DNA of 64,000 nucleotides from Scortum barcoo (Eukaryota; Chordata; Actinopteri; Centrarchiformes; Terapontidae). The stretch lies in NCBI GenBank assembly GCA_023238725.1, contig CM041538.1:3912380-3976379 (forward strand), written 5' to 3'. Shown here piece by piece: positions 38,032 through 50,200 of this stretch; the stretch's first letter is position 1, and the number at the start of each line of letters is the position of its first letter. The translations under genes and the position numbers were made by a program. The notes beneath the pieces are model-generated. The model made no database searches. It saw nothing but the letters and a program-made list of their open reading frames with translations, and had not been told where the DNA came from.

Positions 38032-38630
38032 TTAAGATACAAAGAAACTGTTACAAAACTGGAAGCATTAGAAAGCATGAAATGTGAAAAGTTTTAAAAA
38101 CTGATCCAGAAACAAAACTATTTAAGCCAATGAATGTAACCCAGCCTTGCATCCCTCCCCTCACAAAACAGGACTTTTCATGTCAATAAATGTAAACATA
38201 ACACCATTGTTACCAATGCAAAGCTTAAAAAATTAAAACATTTCTTGAACATTTTGTGATATATATTTGTAGTATATGTTTGCAAGAATATGGCAATCAC
38301 TTCTAAGCCTATTTCATGGACATCAACAATTATATTATCATATACTTTATTTTGAATCCAAATACCTTAAGATGGCTGCCGTTAATATGTATAGTCCATT
38401 TAAAAAATGTATTGTGGTCATTTTCTTGATTATTTTAACTATACCATTTTAAAAGCACAGCAACAACAAAGCTAAAATCTAAAACTACGCAAAAAGTTTA
38501 AGAACATTATCTTTGAGTCATTCTCCTCATATACAACACACACATTTTCCAAAGTTGTTTTCCAAATATGAAAATACTCTTTTTTTTCTGACTCATTAGT
38601 AAGAAAAGAGCATGGATGTGTTTCCTTGAT

Positions 38631-41600
38631 TTATTTGGTGGAGGAAAAGCTGGTGAAGTTAGAAAAATTATAATGACTAGTTGATGAGATGTTAGGAGAG
38701 CCTAAGTCCAGACTGCTCCTGCGGGAGCTTCGTCGCGACCCACTCCTGGAGCCAGTCGTGGATCCTGGGTTAGAGGAGACATTATAAGGACTGCTGATTC
38801 CTCTGGAAGACACAGATGATGCTTGGAGCATTTTCACCCCAGTGCTTTCCTCCGCCAGGCAATTATCCAGAGCCTCTTTGTAAGAGATCTTAAGTTTGCT
38901 CTTGGGGCAAGTCAGGATCTTTGTGTGGTTTTTGATGTCTTGAAGCTTCTGGGCTGCTCTCTCATCTAACCATTTCATTTTCAGAGCATCTTGTATGCTT
39001 CTCCTACAGCCCATTTCAGGGTCATAAAGCCCCCCTGTTACAAACTGGAACTCCATGAACCTCTGTCCTGCCTCATATGGCAGCCACGTCTCCTTCACGG
39101 CCTCAGCAGCAGACATCTTCCTCCTAGTTTTTAGATCCTCAAAGCCAATATATGCTTTCTGGGCAGGCTTGAGCTTAGACACCATGTCGTCATCTATTAT
39201 GCCCAGACGGGAGGCCTCTTGAATGCCAAGCCTATGGCCATTTGTGGGGTCTATGATTCCTCCAGTGCAGGCCTGAGCCTCCAGCAGTCTCTGCGCAGTG
39301 ATGGTATCCACCAAACCACGATTTAAAGCCTCTGTGATGGATATCTTCTCTAGAGTCTCAGTGTCAAAGATGGCACCCACAGGTTCCTGTTCACCCACGA
39401 TTTCAACAGGGGAAGCCAGAGTGACAGATACACTAGATATATTCCTAAAGGGGTCAGGCAAGTCTCGAGATCCACTGCTGAGTGTTGCACTCCGCTCTGT
39501 GACTGTGGTAGTTCTTGTTGTAGTCATCTTGGCGAGAGTAGGTGATAAGGGTCTTGACTGACGTAATGATGAAGATGACAATGTCACTGACGATGGAACT
39601 GAGTTTTCCGATGTTCTTAAAGTTGATGATGTTGTCATTGAAGATGTACCAGAAGCTGCCAATGTTTTTGAAGTTGATGAAGATGATGTCACTGAGGATG
39701 TGGCTGAGGCCGCTGATGATCTTGAGGTGGATGACGATAATGATAATGATGATGATGATCCAGACTTGGTCTTGTTGGTGATGATATTTGCAAATTGAGT
39801 AAGGGTGATGGTGCGCGATCTGTACTGGTCTAGATCTGATTGACTGATTACTCGCTTTTCAAGCAGCTCAGTGATATCATACTGTCTTCCAGTCTTCCTG
39901 TCAATGATAACAAATCGTGTAGAACCATCTGGAGCAGTGATGGTGATCTCTTCCCATTCACACTCCTGCTCAGATAGCTCCTTGTAGGTGTTGTAGTCAA
40001 TAAACCCTTTATCATATGCCTCACGTACTGTCATCTCTTTATTGGTGTCTGGGTCCACAATCAGCACTCTCCTCTTTCTCAGGGTGTTTTTCAGAGTTGA
40101 CTCTTGCTTTTTCTTGTCCACAATAGGCAAAAGGATGAGGCCAGTCTTCTTATCTGTGATACAGTTTTTCTTAAGCTCAAGATAGGTTAGGTTTTCCTCT
40201 GTGTTAGGGTCAAAGAAGCCCTTAGTGTCAACACTCTGATCATTAAGGATCTTGTTCATTTTTTCATCCAAGTAACCTCTCTTGTAGGCTATGTTCACAT
40301 CAATACGATGACTGTGTTCAGGGTCAATTATTCCACCACTCGCAATCTGGGCCTCTAGCAGACGGATCCCATGACCTTTCTCCACTAGACCTCTCTCTAT
40401 GGCCTGAAAGAGGGAGACAGTCTTGTCTGTGCCAGGTAGTTTGTAACCAGTAACAGCCCTTTCTGCTGATAGCAGGCTGTCCTTGAACTCAGGCCCAAAT
40501 AGTCTTTTATTATAGGCATCACTAACAGTCAGGTAAAGGTTGTTGACAGGATCAACTATAAAGCCTGATGCAGCCTGTGCCTCAAGCAGTTCCAGAGTGG
40601 TCCCACGTTGCAAGAGTCCTTCTTTCATGGCCTGATAGATGGACATCACCTTATCACTGGCCTCATCATAAACACCTGCAATGCAGGTAGAACCTCTCAA
40701 GTAGGAGCGGAGGCGGCCCTCAATGTCCTGGCTTGTTAATCTGCCCTTCCTCAGTTGATCCATGTCAGAACGTTCCAGCAAGTTTGCATCCACTAGATCT
40801 ATGACCGACACCTGGTTCCTGAGCCCCTGAACAGTTAGTGGCTTTGTAGGTTCAGGAAGAAGCAAAAGACCTGTGCTTGGATCTGCTTTGCATTTTTTCT
40901 TCAGCAATACATAGGTAGTTGCTTGTTGGGTGTCTGGGTCCAGATAACACTCAGGATACTTAATCAGGGCCTGGTATAGGTCCTCATCTATGAGACCCCT
41001 TTCCATAGCAGTTTCTTTAGGTAGGAATACACTCAGGGTAGGGTCCAAAATACCTCCTGCAGACAGCTGAGCCTGAAGTATACGTAGAGCTGTGTCCTTG
41101 TCAATTAATCCCTTCCACATTGCCTGGCCAGCTGACAGAAGCTTGGTAGTATTTGTGTCTCTATATCCTACAGCAGCAGCCTCGGCTGCAAACAACTTTG
41201 ATTCATCCTCCTTATCCACAACTCCTCTAGCACATGCCTCTTTTACTGTCACTTTCTGATTATTTCTGGGGTCAATGATGTGGCCCGTGGCTGCCTGTGC
41301 ACCCAGTAACATGTCCGCACTTTCAGAAGACATAATTTTCTGTTTCTTTGCCTCTGTAAAGGACATTTTCCTTAAAGGTCCAGCTGCAACACCAGCGATT
41401 GATCCTGTCCCCTTTAGAAAGACCTTCTTATCCACAGACACCTCTGGGACTGTTTTCTCCCCTTTTATTAATTGGTTAAAGGTTGGTTTGTCCAGGATCC
41501 CACAATCAAGCAACTGCTGGGCTGTGACTGTCTTACGGACACCATCAAAGAGTAGTTTGGAGGGGTCGACCTTCTCAGAGATTGGCAGAAGATGCAGGCC

Positions 41601-44247
41601 TGTATGCATTTCTGTCTTGCACCTTTCTTTTAAAGTTCCATAGCTGACATCACGCTCAGTGTCTGGGTCAAGGTAAGAAGACGGACTCTGCTGCAGAACA
41701 TGGCGGATGTTTTCATCCAAAAGGTTGTGCTTGGATAGCTATGTCTTTAGGTAGGAACACACTAAGATTGGGATCCAGAATGCCTCCCACAGACTCCTGG
41801 GCCTGCAGCAGGCGTACGCCAGTTTTGCTGTCAATTAGTCCTCTCTTCATGGCCTCAAACACTGAGAGAGGCTTTGCTACACTTGGATGCCTGTATCCCA
41901 CAGCAGCAGCCTCTGCTGCTAATAATCTGTCTCGATCCATTATGTCCACCACCCCTCTGGCACATGCCTCCTCTACTGTCAACTTCTGATCAGTTTTAGT
42001 GTCAATGATGTGGCCTGTAGCAGCCTGGGCTTCCAGTAGCAAATCTGCACTGTCTTCAGACAGAAGTTTGTGTTTCTTGGCTTCTGACAGAGACATTTTG
42101 CCTTGAGGTCCAGCTACCAACCCAGCAATGGGTCCAGTCCCCTTCAGATAGACCACCTTTTCAGCAGACACAGTTGGAACAGTTTTCTCACCTTTCACTA
42201 GCTGGTTAAATGTCGGCTTGTCAAGGACTCCACATTCAAACAACTGCTGTGCTGAGACTGGCTTACGGACACCATCAAACATCAGTCTGGAAGGGTCTAG
42301 CTTCTCAGTGACTGGCAAAAGCAGCAGACCTGTGTGAGGCTCTGTCTTGCATCTTTTCTTCAATGCCCCGTAGCTGGCATCATGCTCAGATTCTGGGTCA
42401 AGGTAACACTCAGGACTTTGGTTTAGAGCTTGACGGAGGTTTTCATCCAAAAGGTTGTGCTTGATAGCTGTGTCTTTAGGTAGGAACACACTAAGATTGG
42501 GATCAAGAATGCCCCCTGCAGACTCCTGCGCCTGCAACAGACGTAGCGCGGTCTTCCTGTCAACTAATCCTTTCTTCATTGCCTCAAACACTGAAAGAGG
42601 CTTAGCTGTGCTAGGATCCCGGTAGCCCACGGCAGCAGCTTCTGCTGCTAAGAGCCTATCTCTATCCCTAATATCAACCACCCCTTTGGCGCATGCTTCA
42701 TCTACAGTAAGCTTCTGATTGCTTCTGGGATCAATGATGTGACCTGTGGCAGCCTGTGCTTCCAGTAGAAAATCTGCACAATCCTGAGGCAAGAGCATCT
42801 GTTTCTTGGCTTCTGACAAAGACATTTTGCCTTGACTTCCAGCTACAACCCCAGCAATAGGCCCAGTCCCCTTCAGATTAACATTTTTGTCTACAGACAC
42901 CTCTGGGACAGTTTTCTTCCCCTTTTCTAGATCTTTAAATGTTGGTTTGTCCAGCACACCACATTCAACCAGCTGCTTGGCTGTGACAGGTTTCCGAACA
43001 CCATCAAAGACAAGTTTAGAGGCATCTGTCTTCTCAGGGACAGGAAGAAGCAGAAGGCCTGTGTGTAGTTCTACCTTACATCTCTTCTTCATTGCCATAT
43101 AGGTTACCCCCTGCTCACTTTCAGGGTCCAGGTAGAGCTCAGGTGTCCGATTCAGAGCACGATATATGTCATCATTTATTAAATTACGCTCAATGGCCGT
43201 GTCTTTAGGGAGGAACACACTGAGTTCAGGATCTAGGATGCCCCCCACAGATTCCTGAGCTTGTAGCAGACGCAGTGTTGTGTTCCTGTCAATCAGTCCT
43301 TTCTTCATGGCCTGAAATACTGAAAGGGGTTTGCTTGTGCCAGGACTGCTATATCCTACAGCTGCAGCTTCGGCTGTCAGCAACCTCTCTCTGTCCTCTT
43401 CATCAACCACACCTTGATTGCATGCCTCTTCAACTGTCAACTTCTGATTAGTTCTGGGGTCAATTATGTGGCCTGTGGCAGCCTGAGCATCCAGGAGCAG
43501 GTCAATGCTATCTTGTGGCAAGAGATTCTCTTTCTTGGCTTCAGTGAAAGTCATTTTGTACATGGGTACATCACTAGACCTAGGACCTTTCAGACCTTCA
43601 ATTACCACCCCTGCTATTGGGCCTGTCCCTTTCAGACTGACTTTTTTGTCTGCAGACACATCAGGGACTGTCTTGTGGCCTTTCACAAGCTGGTTTAATG
43701 TTGGTTTGTCCAAAACACCACAGTCAACCAACTGGTCGGCTGTGACTGGCTTGCGGACTCCATCAAAAATAACAGTGGAGGTATCCAAGGTTGGGGGCTC
43801 TCTTGCTCTCTTCAGCTCAGTTTCCATGGTTTGCCTAATAGTGGTCACCTCTCGAAATTCTTTCTGGATGGCTGAGAGCCTACTTTTATATGTATCCTCA
43901 AGGTCCCTGAGCTCCCTCATCAGCCTCTCTATCTCACTTTTCAACGAGGTCTTTTCCCTCTCCAGACGTTCCTTGTCTGTGTCATATTGCCTGATCAGAC
44001 CCTGTTTACTGTCATTCTGGTCCTTCCAATAACCTAAATCCCTCTTCATCCTCTCATTGTCCTCCTGTAGACGTTGCTTATTGCGTTGCTCAGACTCTAG
44101 GGACAGCTTAATGCGACTTAGTTCCTCTTCTAGCCTTTGGAGGCGATCTTTGTCCGTTTCTGACAATTGTAGTTTCAGCAACAGAGCATCTCTCTCCTTC
44201 ACAATCTCATTGTACTGGGTCTGAATAGATTGCATCATGGCAGTTGT
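38631..44247 (-). CDS. dsp: dsp exon 24: rod end and expanded plakin repeat tail, with frameshift
   Basis: It begins TTAMMQSIQTQYNEIVKERD (rod end). Next come four tandem A-type plakin repeat domains, each opening with FDGVRK, then a B-type domain starting LTVQGLRNQVSVIDLVDANL. A conserved linker follows (TLRKRRVLIVDPDTNKEMTV, QECEWEEITIT), then a long Ser/Thr-rich spacer, a C-type domain (EKISITEALNRGLVD) and a tail with the TTGSRSGSRRSS GSR motif. This tail binds keratins, desmin and vimentin; the GSR region is a phosphorylation and methylation target in mammals. Length 5617 is one base over a multiple of three. The extra base lies at 41733-41734 between the third and fourth A domains. Upstream of it the frame ends FLPKDIAIQAQPFG then stop; downstream it resumes at DENIRHVLQQSP. 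Confidence 0.93.
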
Positions 44248-47200
44248 CTGCAGAGAAGAATAGAAGAAAAGCACATGATGGAAAGAAAGACAAAAGGTTA
44301 GTATTAAGTAATACATACATTAGAAAATAGATTGATAAATGTACTGTATATTAAGAACCACATGTTTCTTCTCTTCATTTCACATCATAATATACAATCA
44401 TACAATAGATGACAGAACACTTGGACTTTGAACAGAAATAAAATCGAAATTAGAAATGATCATGCTATTGTCTAAATTAAATCAATCACCTCAACCCCAG
44501 TAAATCTGTAGCTGTGCAAGTAAACCTTAATGGCAAACTTTAATACTATCAAGGAGAACAGCACACATACTTGATTTTAATTTTGGAATACTGAGAGGAG
44601 GTCCAAAATTTTGGCTCTCAGGTTATTAGGAGCAAACTGAATGTTTCCGCTCCTGCTGTAGCTCATGTCTTTTTGTCCTGCATCTGTATTTATTTTAAAT
44701 CTGACAAAATAGACTAAACCACAAGATGGCACAATGTGTAACAACTGAATGAACCAAAGGCTGTAATTAGAATAATATTCAAAACACATTAAGTCTGTGT
44801 GTGTTCCTCCAAAATATAATTTGCTTTGTTAAGCTTTTATGCAAACTGATATTTCCCTTCAGAAAGACCATGTCTTCCAAGACTGGGAAGGGAAACTAAA
44901 GTAGCATTACAGTAGTCAGTTCTTTAAAAGATTATCAAGGTGAAAGAAAATACTCAATTTAAAATAGCCATTAATTGTCAATTCCATTGATTATCCATTG
45001 TTTATTCAACCTTCCCAATCTTGCAGACAAATCATATTGTCACTACATCCATACACAACATTTGTATAGCAATAAGAACCACAAAATAAGCAAGCCAACT
45101 ATTTTACTGTTCAGACTAGTTACTGTCAACATTTTGTAAATTTGCAAAACAGCACACATTGATAATGGGAATCTTGATTGACTGGTCTTAAATGACAAGA
45201 GGTGTCTCAAATACTTTTTCTTTTTCAAAGAAATTGTGTATAGCTTGTGTGTAGATTAGTGCTGTTTTTACAACTTTGCACAATGTGTCTTGAAGACCAC
45301 TAAGACTCTACAATAGTACAATAAAAAATAATTAAACTCTATTTGACCAGAGGACTGGCTGTAACGATGCCTTTGACGAGTTGAACATTATACGCAAAAG
45401 AAGTAAAAGCAAAAAAGCATGCAGACTGCACATCTTTGCAGTGTGGACAGGGAGCGGACAGTGGTTTGGGAGGGTCAGCAAGCACAGAGGCGCAGATTAT
45501 GTTTGCCAGAAAGTGACTGACATGCATGTTTATTCAAACACATACAGAAGTATGTGTTCAAATCAGAGTTACCAAGTGGGAAGCATCTACAGGAGATCTA
45601 GAGGTGTTCCAGCATGCAGGCAAAAGTTTGGCTACAGACAGTAATAACTACTTGATTGATCCAAATGAAGACTCTGATTTGGAAAGATGAGAGCAGTCCA
45701 GGACTAAGTGCCAAACTTCCATGTACCTCGGTGGCCTGCTTTTGTATTTTCTCAGTCTCCAGCTTGAGTTTTTCCCTTTCTGTGGAGAGATCTGAGACCA
45801 GGTTGCCGTAATCTACATTGCTGCGCTCACTGGCCTGCAGCTGCAGCTCCAGGGCAGTAATCTGGGTTGAGAGCTCATCATAACACCCCTGTTTGGATCT
45901 CAAGAGTTCCTGTTTATCATGTCGTGCTGCTTGTAGTTCAGCTTCCAGTGTCAGCCTCTCTTTGGTCTGGGCTTCGGTCATCTCCTTCAGCCTTCGAATT
46001 TCAACAGTGCTCTCATTCAGTGCCTTACTCTTCTCCTCTATAGTTCTGTAAAGACCCTCATTCCTGAGATTTGCTTCTTTGACTTTGGCCTGTTCCTGGA
46101 GGAGTTGTTGCTGCAGAGCCTTCAGTTCGGCATTCAGCTGTGTCATGCGCTCTGTAGTGTTGTTGTTTTGTCTCAAGCTTCTCTCCAGCTCCTCCTGCAA
46201 CCTGAGACGCTCTTCTTCCCCTCTCTTTTCTGACATGCTGGCATCTTCTTGGCTCTGGCGTAGCATGGTAATAGTACTGGAGTACTCTTTTACGGCTATG
46301 GAAGTCTTTTCCAGCTCTGTTTCTGCCTGCCTTCTTCTGGCCACTTCTTCTTGGTTAGCCTTCCTCAGATTCTCCACTTGGCTCTCCAGCCCATCTCTCA
46401 CAGCCTGAAGGTCCTTCATGCGTCCCTGTAACCTGTTCATGTTCTGTTCTACTCTGGTTCGCTCCCTGCTCTCCCTCTCCAGCTCCACACGCATCTTCTG
46501 AAGCTCCTCCTCACACTCGCCCAGCTGGGTCGCAGCCATCGATGAACTGGTTAGCTTCAACTGCAGCTGGGCCAAAGACTGTTCAAGCACACCCTGCCCC
46601 TCCTCTAAAGTTCTCCTCCTGCGAGTCTCCTCCTCTAAACTGTGCATGACATAAGCCAGCTCCTTACTCTTCTCCTGCAGACTCTTCATGACTTCAGCTA
46701 ACTCCTCTGCATACTGGCTGCTGTCCTCATCTCGCTGCCTCATCAATACCTCCACTTGACTTTCCAGTTCTCTCCTCCTGCGCCCCTCCTCTGTGATGAC
46801 AGCTCGCTGACTGTGAGCTTCATCCTCTGTCCTCTTCCTTTCTTCTTCAACCTGGCTGATAGACCTCCTGAGCCTCCGAAGCTCATCCTCCAGATCCCTC
46901 CTTTCTACCACAATCCTGTCATACTGCAGCTGGAGCTCAGCTGTATCCTCCTCCCTCTGGGCTGACAGCCTCTGTATGTCTGTGCGACTGATGTGGATCT
47001 GGGATTCGTAGCTGAGCTTTAAGTTATTGATCTCCGCACTGCATTGGCTTCTTACCTTTGAAATATCAATCTGTAGCTCCTTGACCCTCGCTGCTTCCTC
47101 AGCCAGCTGCCGCCGCAGCTGTTCAATCTCGTGCTCCTTATTTGTCACACTCTTCTCTATCTCCATCTTGGACCAACTGATTGTCTCCAGCTCTTTCTGC

Positions 47201-50200
47201 GTCTTCCTCAGCACGGACTCATACTCTTTCTGTTGCTGATTGTAGCGCTCCTCTGCCAGCCTCTTCTTCCTCTTTTCTTCCTCAAGCAAGTAGTTGAGAC
47301 GAGCCACCTGATCACTGAGGTCTGCTATCTGGCTCTGGGTGGAGCCTAGGCTCTCCTTGGTAGCACTGCACTGTAGCGCTGCAGTTTGTTTCACCTCCTC
47401 CATTGTTATCAGCTGTTCCTGCGACTGAGACAACTCTAGCCGATATCGGGCAATGGCATCTTCCAGAGATTTGTTCTTGGCGCTGCGGTCTTGGATGTCC
47501 TCCTTCAGCTGGCGAAGTTGGTCCTCTAACATGTCAATCCTTGAATTTCGAATCTGAAAGCAAGACAAAGGAAAAATGAATGCAGAGGTGATCTCTAATT
47601 AAGTCAGCTTCTACTATATGCCACTTGGGTGCAGCACAACAAATTGAACACAGAATTGTCAAAATATATCCATATCAACACAAAGTTGATAACATTTGTT
47701 GATTTTCACATGAACCAGACACTAGTAAAAATGCTCTTTGGGTTTGTGACTCCAAGCAATTAAATGTAGTCATGTTTTCCCACAGTTAAAAAATCTCATC
47801 TTCCAGTCTTAATATAAAAAATCTGAATACTAAAATCTTAATGCAACTTATCATAACTCAAGTAAATTCAACTTAAATTTTGCTTAACCTAATTTAGGTT
47901 TATTAACTTAACCACTGGGGACAAATAAGATGATGATAAAAGCTCAAAGCAAACAAAAAACGTAAAAATAAAAATAAAAAAATAAAAAAATCGAGTACTA
48001 CCAGCACTACCAAAATTTACATTAAAACTTATAAAGCAATTACAAAATACAACATCAGTACCTTAAGCTCCTCCATGTTTTTGAGCTGCTCTCCCAGGGA
48101 TTTGTAGTAGCCACCAGACAGAGTAAGCAACTCCATGTAACGGGTTTGCAGTTGTGTAGCCTAAGACAAAGACACAGACACAGCAAATGCGTATTAGATA
48201 CTACGTCACACAATTTAAGCAATTCAGAGCAACGTAATCAATTCTCTCATTCAACATAAGAGAATAAAAGGGAAAATGTTTTCAGATACTACTGGAATAC
48301 CACATGCCAAAAGTTGCCTCAGAGTATTAACGGGATAATACGTTCCCAATTTGATTTCATTACTTCATGATTAAGATCCATTGATGGTGACTTCAGCATT
48401 GTCCTCTTGATGGGGATGTTGAGCAAAGTCTCTAAACCAGAGGTGTAGGAGGCAAGGTCTGTTTCATAGTCCTGTAAAACAAACATAGTTAAGAGATTCA
48501 TAAAATGCAATGAATTCTTCTGAAGATTTTGAAGTCTGTATGCACATATATATGGCCTCCTTACCTTGATAGAATTCACACAGGCCATATTGTCTTTCAG
48601 CACACTTTCTACTAAGTCCCTCTTCGCTATGATTTCTGAGTTTAGGACCTTGAGAACACAATAATATAAAGATGTCAGATATCTAATGACTTAATACACA
48701 TGGACATTGACACTCAGTGCTTTAAGCAAGTAAACTGATAACAGTGAAGGGCTGAGCATGAGACCTTCTGGTTGTTAATATGGTCTTTCAGTGCTTGGAT
48801 GTTGTCTATCTTGGTGGCCTGCAGGGCGCCTTGTTTCTTTCGTGTGGCATCAATCCATTCACTAAGGGAGGTGCTGGTTTGCTTGTAGTGCTGCAGCTGA
48901 GGATGATACAACTTCAAATCCTGGACTCTGAGCAAGACAAAGAAAGACAAGGACAGACACTTATACATATATTTATTCATATGAGATACAGAAAGACTTC
49001 CCTTTAACATAAAGCTCCAGTGAACCCTGGTGTAAAAGGACTGTCCTGTATCTTGCGCTATAGAAATTAGTTATTGGGAAACTTAGGTCAAACATCAGTC
49101 CTTTATATAAAATAGATATCAGAAAGAGAGAAAGAGAGACATACCTGGTGTCAATCTGTCCTTGAATTCTCCTCCAGCGATCTGACAGCAGACCGACCTG
49201 CTCACCGTATTTGGACAGCATCATGTCGCACTTGTAGAAGGGCCCGCCTACCTTGTCATTCCAGTGGCTCGCTTTGGCCAACTCTGCCTCCATGGAGGCC
49301 AAGACACCCTTTTTCTGATCCAGCTCTGCTCTAATATTCTACACATTAACAACACACAGAGAAGAAAAGTCAATTGTGACATCCCTGACAAGCATTCAGA
49401 AAAGGGAAAGGGGAATCATGGCATATTCCAAAAGCAACACAGTGGGACTCTCTCACACCGGCTTTTCTAAATTAAACTGTTGGTGACCACAGAGCCATGC
49501 ACTAATGTGCACCGGTATCCTGTCCCAGCTGCAGTTTGCCAGTTATGAGGCTGAGAGTGCTGCATAAGAAAAGGTTAGAAAAACTGCAGTATCACAAGTT
49601 ATTCTGTTTTTATTGTGCAATACATGTAAAAAGTTGAGTGAAATTCTAATATCTTGCTGAGGAACGGCAGTATTTTTTGCAAGAAATGTGTCGGATGAAA
49701 ATACTGTATCCCTAAACAAAATACCTGCAGGGTTGACATATATTCTTCCACTTCACTAGGCGACAGAGAGGTGGTCTCTTTCTCTGTCAGTCTAGCCTCA
49801 TGAACTTTAATTATGTCTTCAGCTCGTGCCACACTCTCCAGCATGTCCCTTAGAGCCCGCAGCCTGATAGAGAGGAGAGGAAGTGGAGAAAGTCATTCTA
49901 GAAAAATTATATATCAATATAGTAGAGAAGCTTCTTTTGAAATTCTTGGCATAACATCTGTTATACAAGACGGCTTTGATCTAATTCTTCTATGTTGCAG
50001 TGTTGTTGCAATGACAGAATCACTAATACACATGTTAAAGTCAACTAAACTAAACTAAAACTCTTCTGTTCTTCACAAGGTTAATAATGTTCTTTTGGTT
50101 TTTGAACCTGTTGGTCATTAAAAGCAACCCTGTTCTGTACTTCTTGGCAAGGCTTTTGGCATTGTTGATTACACTTTGTTAGATACAATTTGTTCTACAG

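Noticed and set aside
41725..41740. Programmed ribosomal frameshift in dsp
   Set aside because: No slippery heptamer or downstream structure was evident, and desmoplakin is not known to use frameshifting.
38631..44316. Two separate genes, one per long minus-strand frame
   Set aside because: The two frames overlap by 8 bp, the repeat period continues across the join, and together they align to one desmoplakin tail; a single-base insertion explains the split better.
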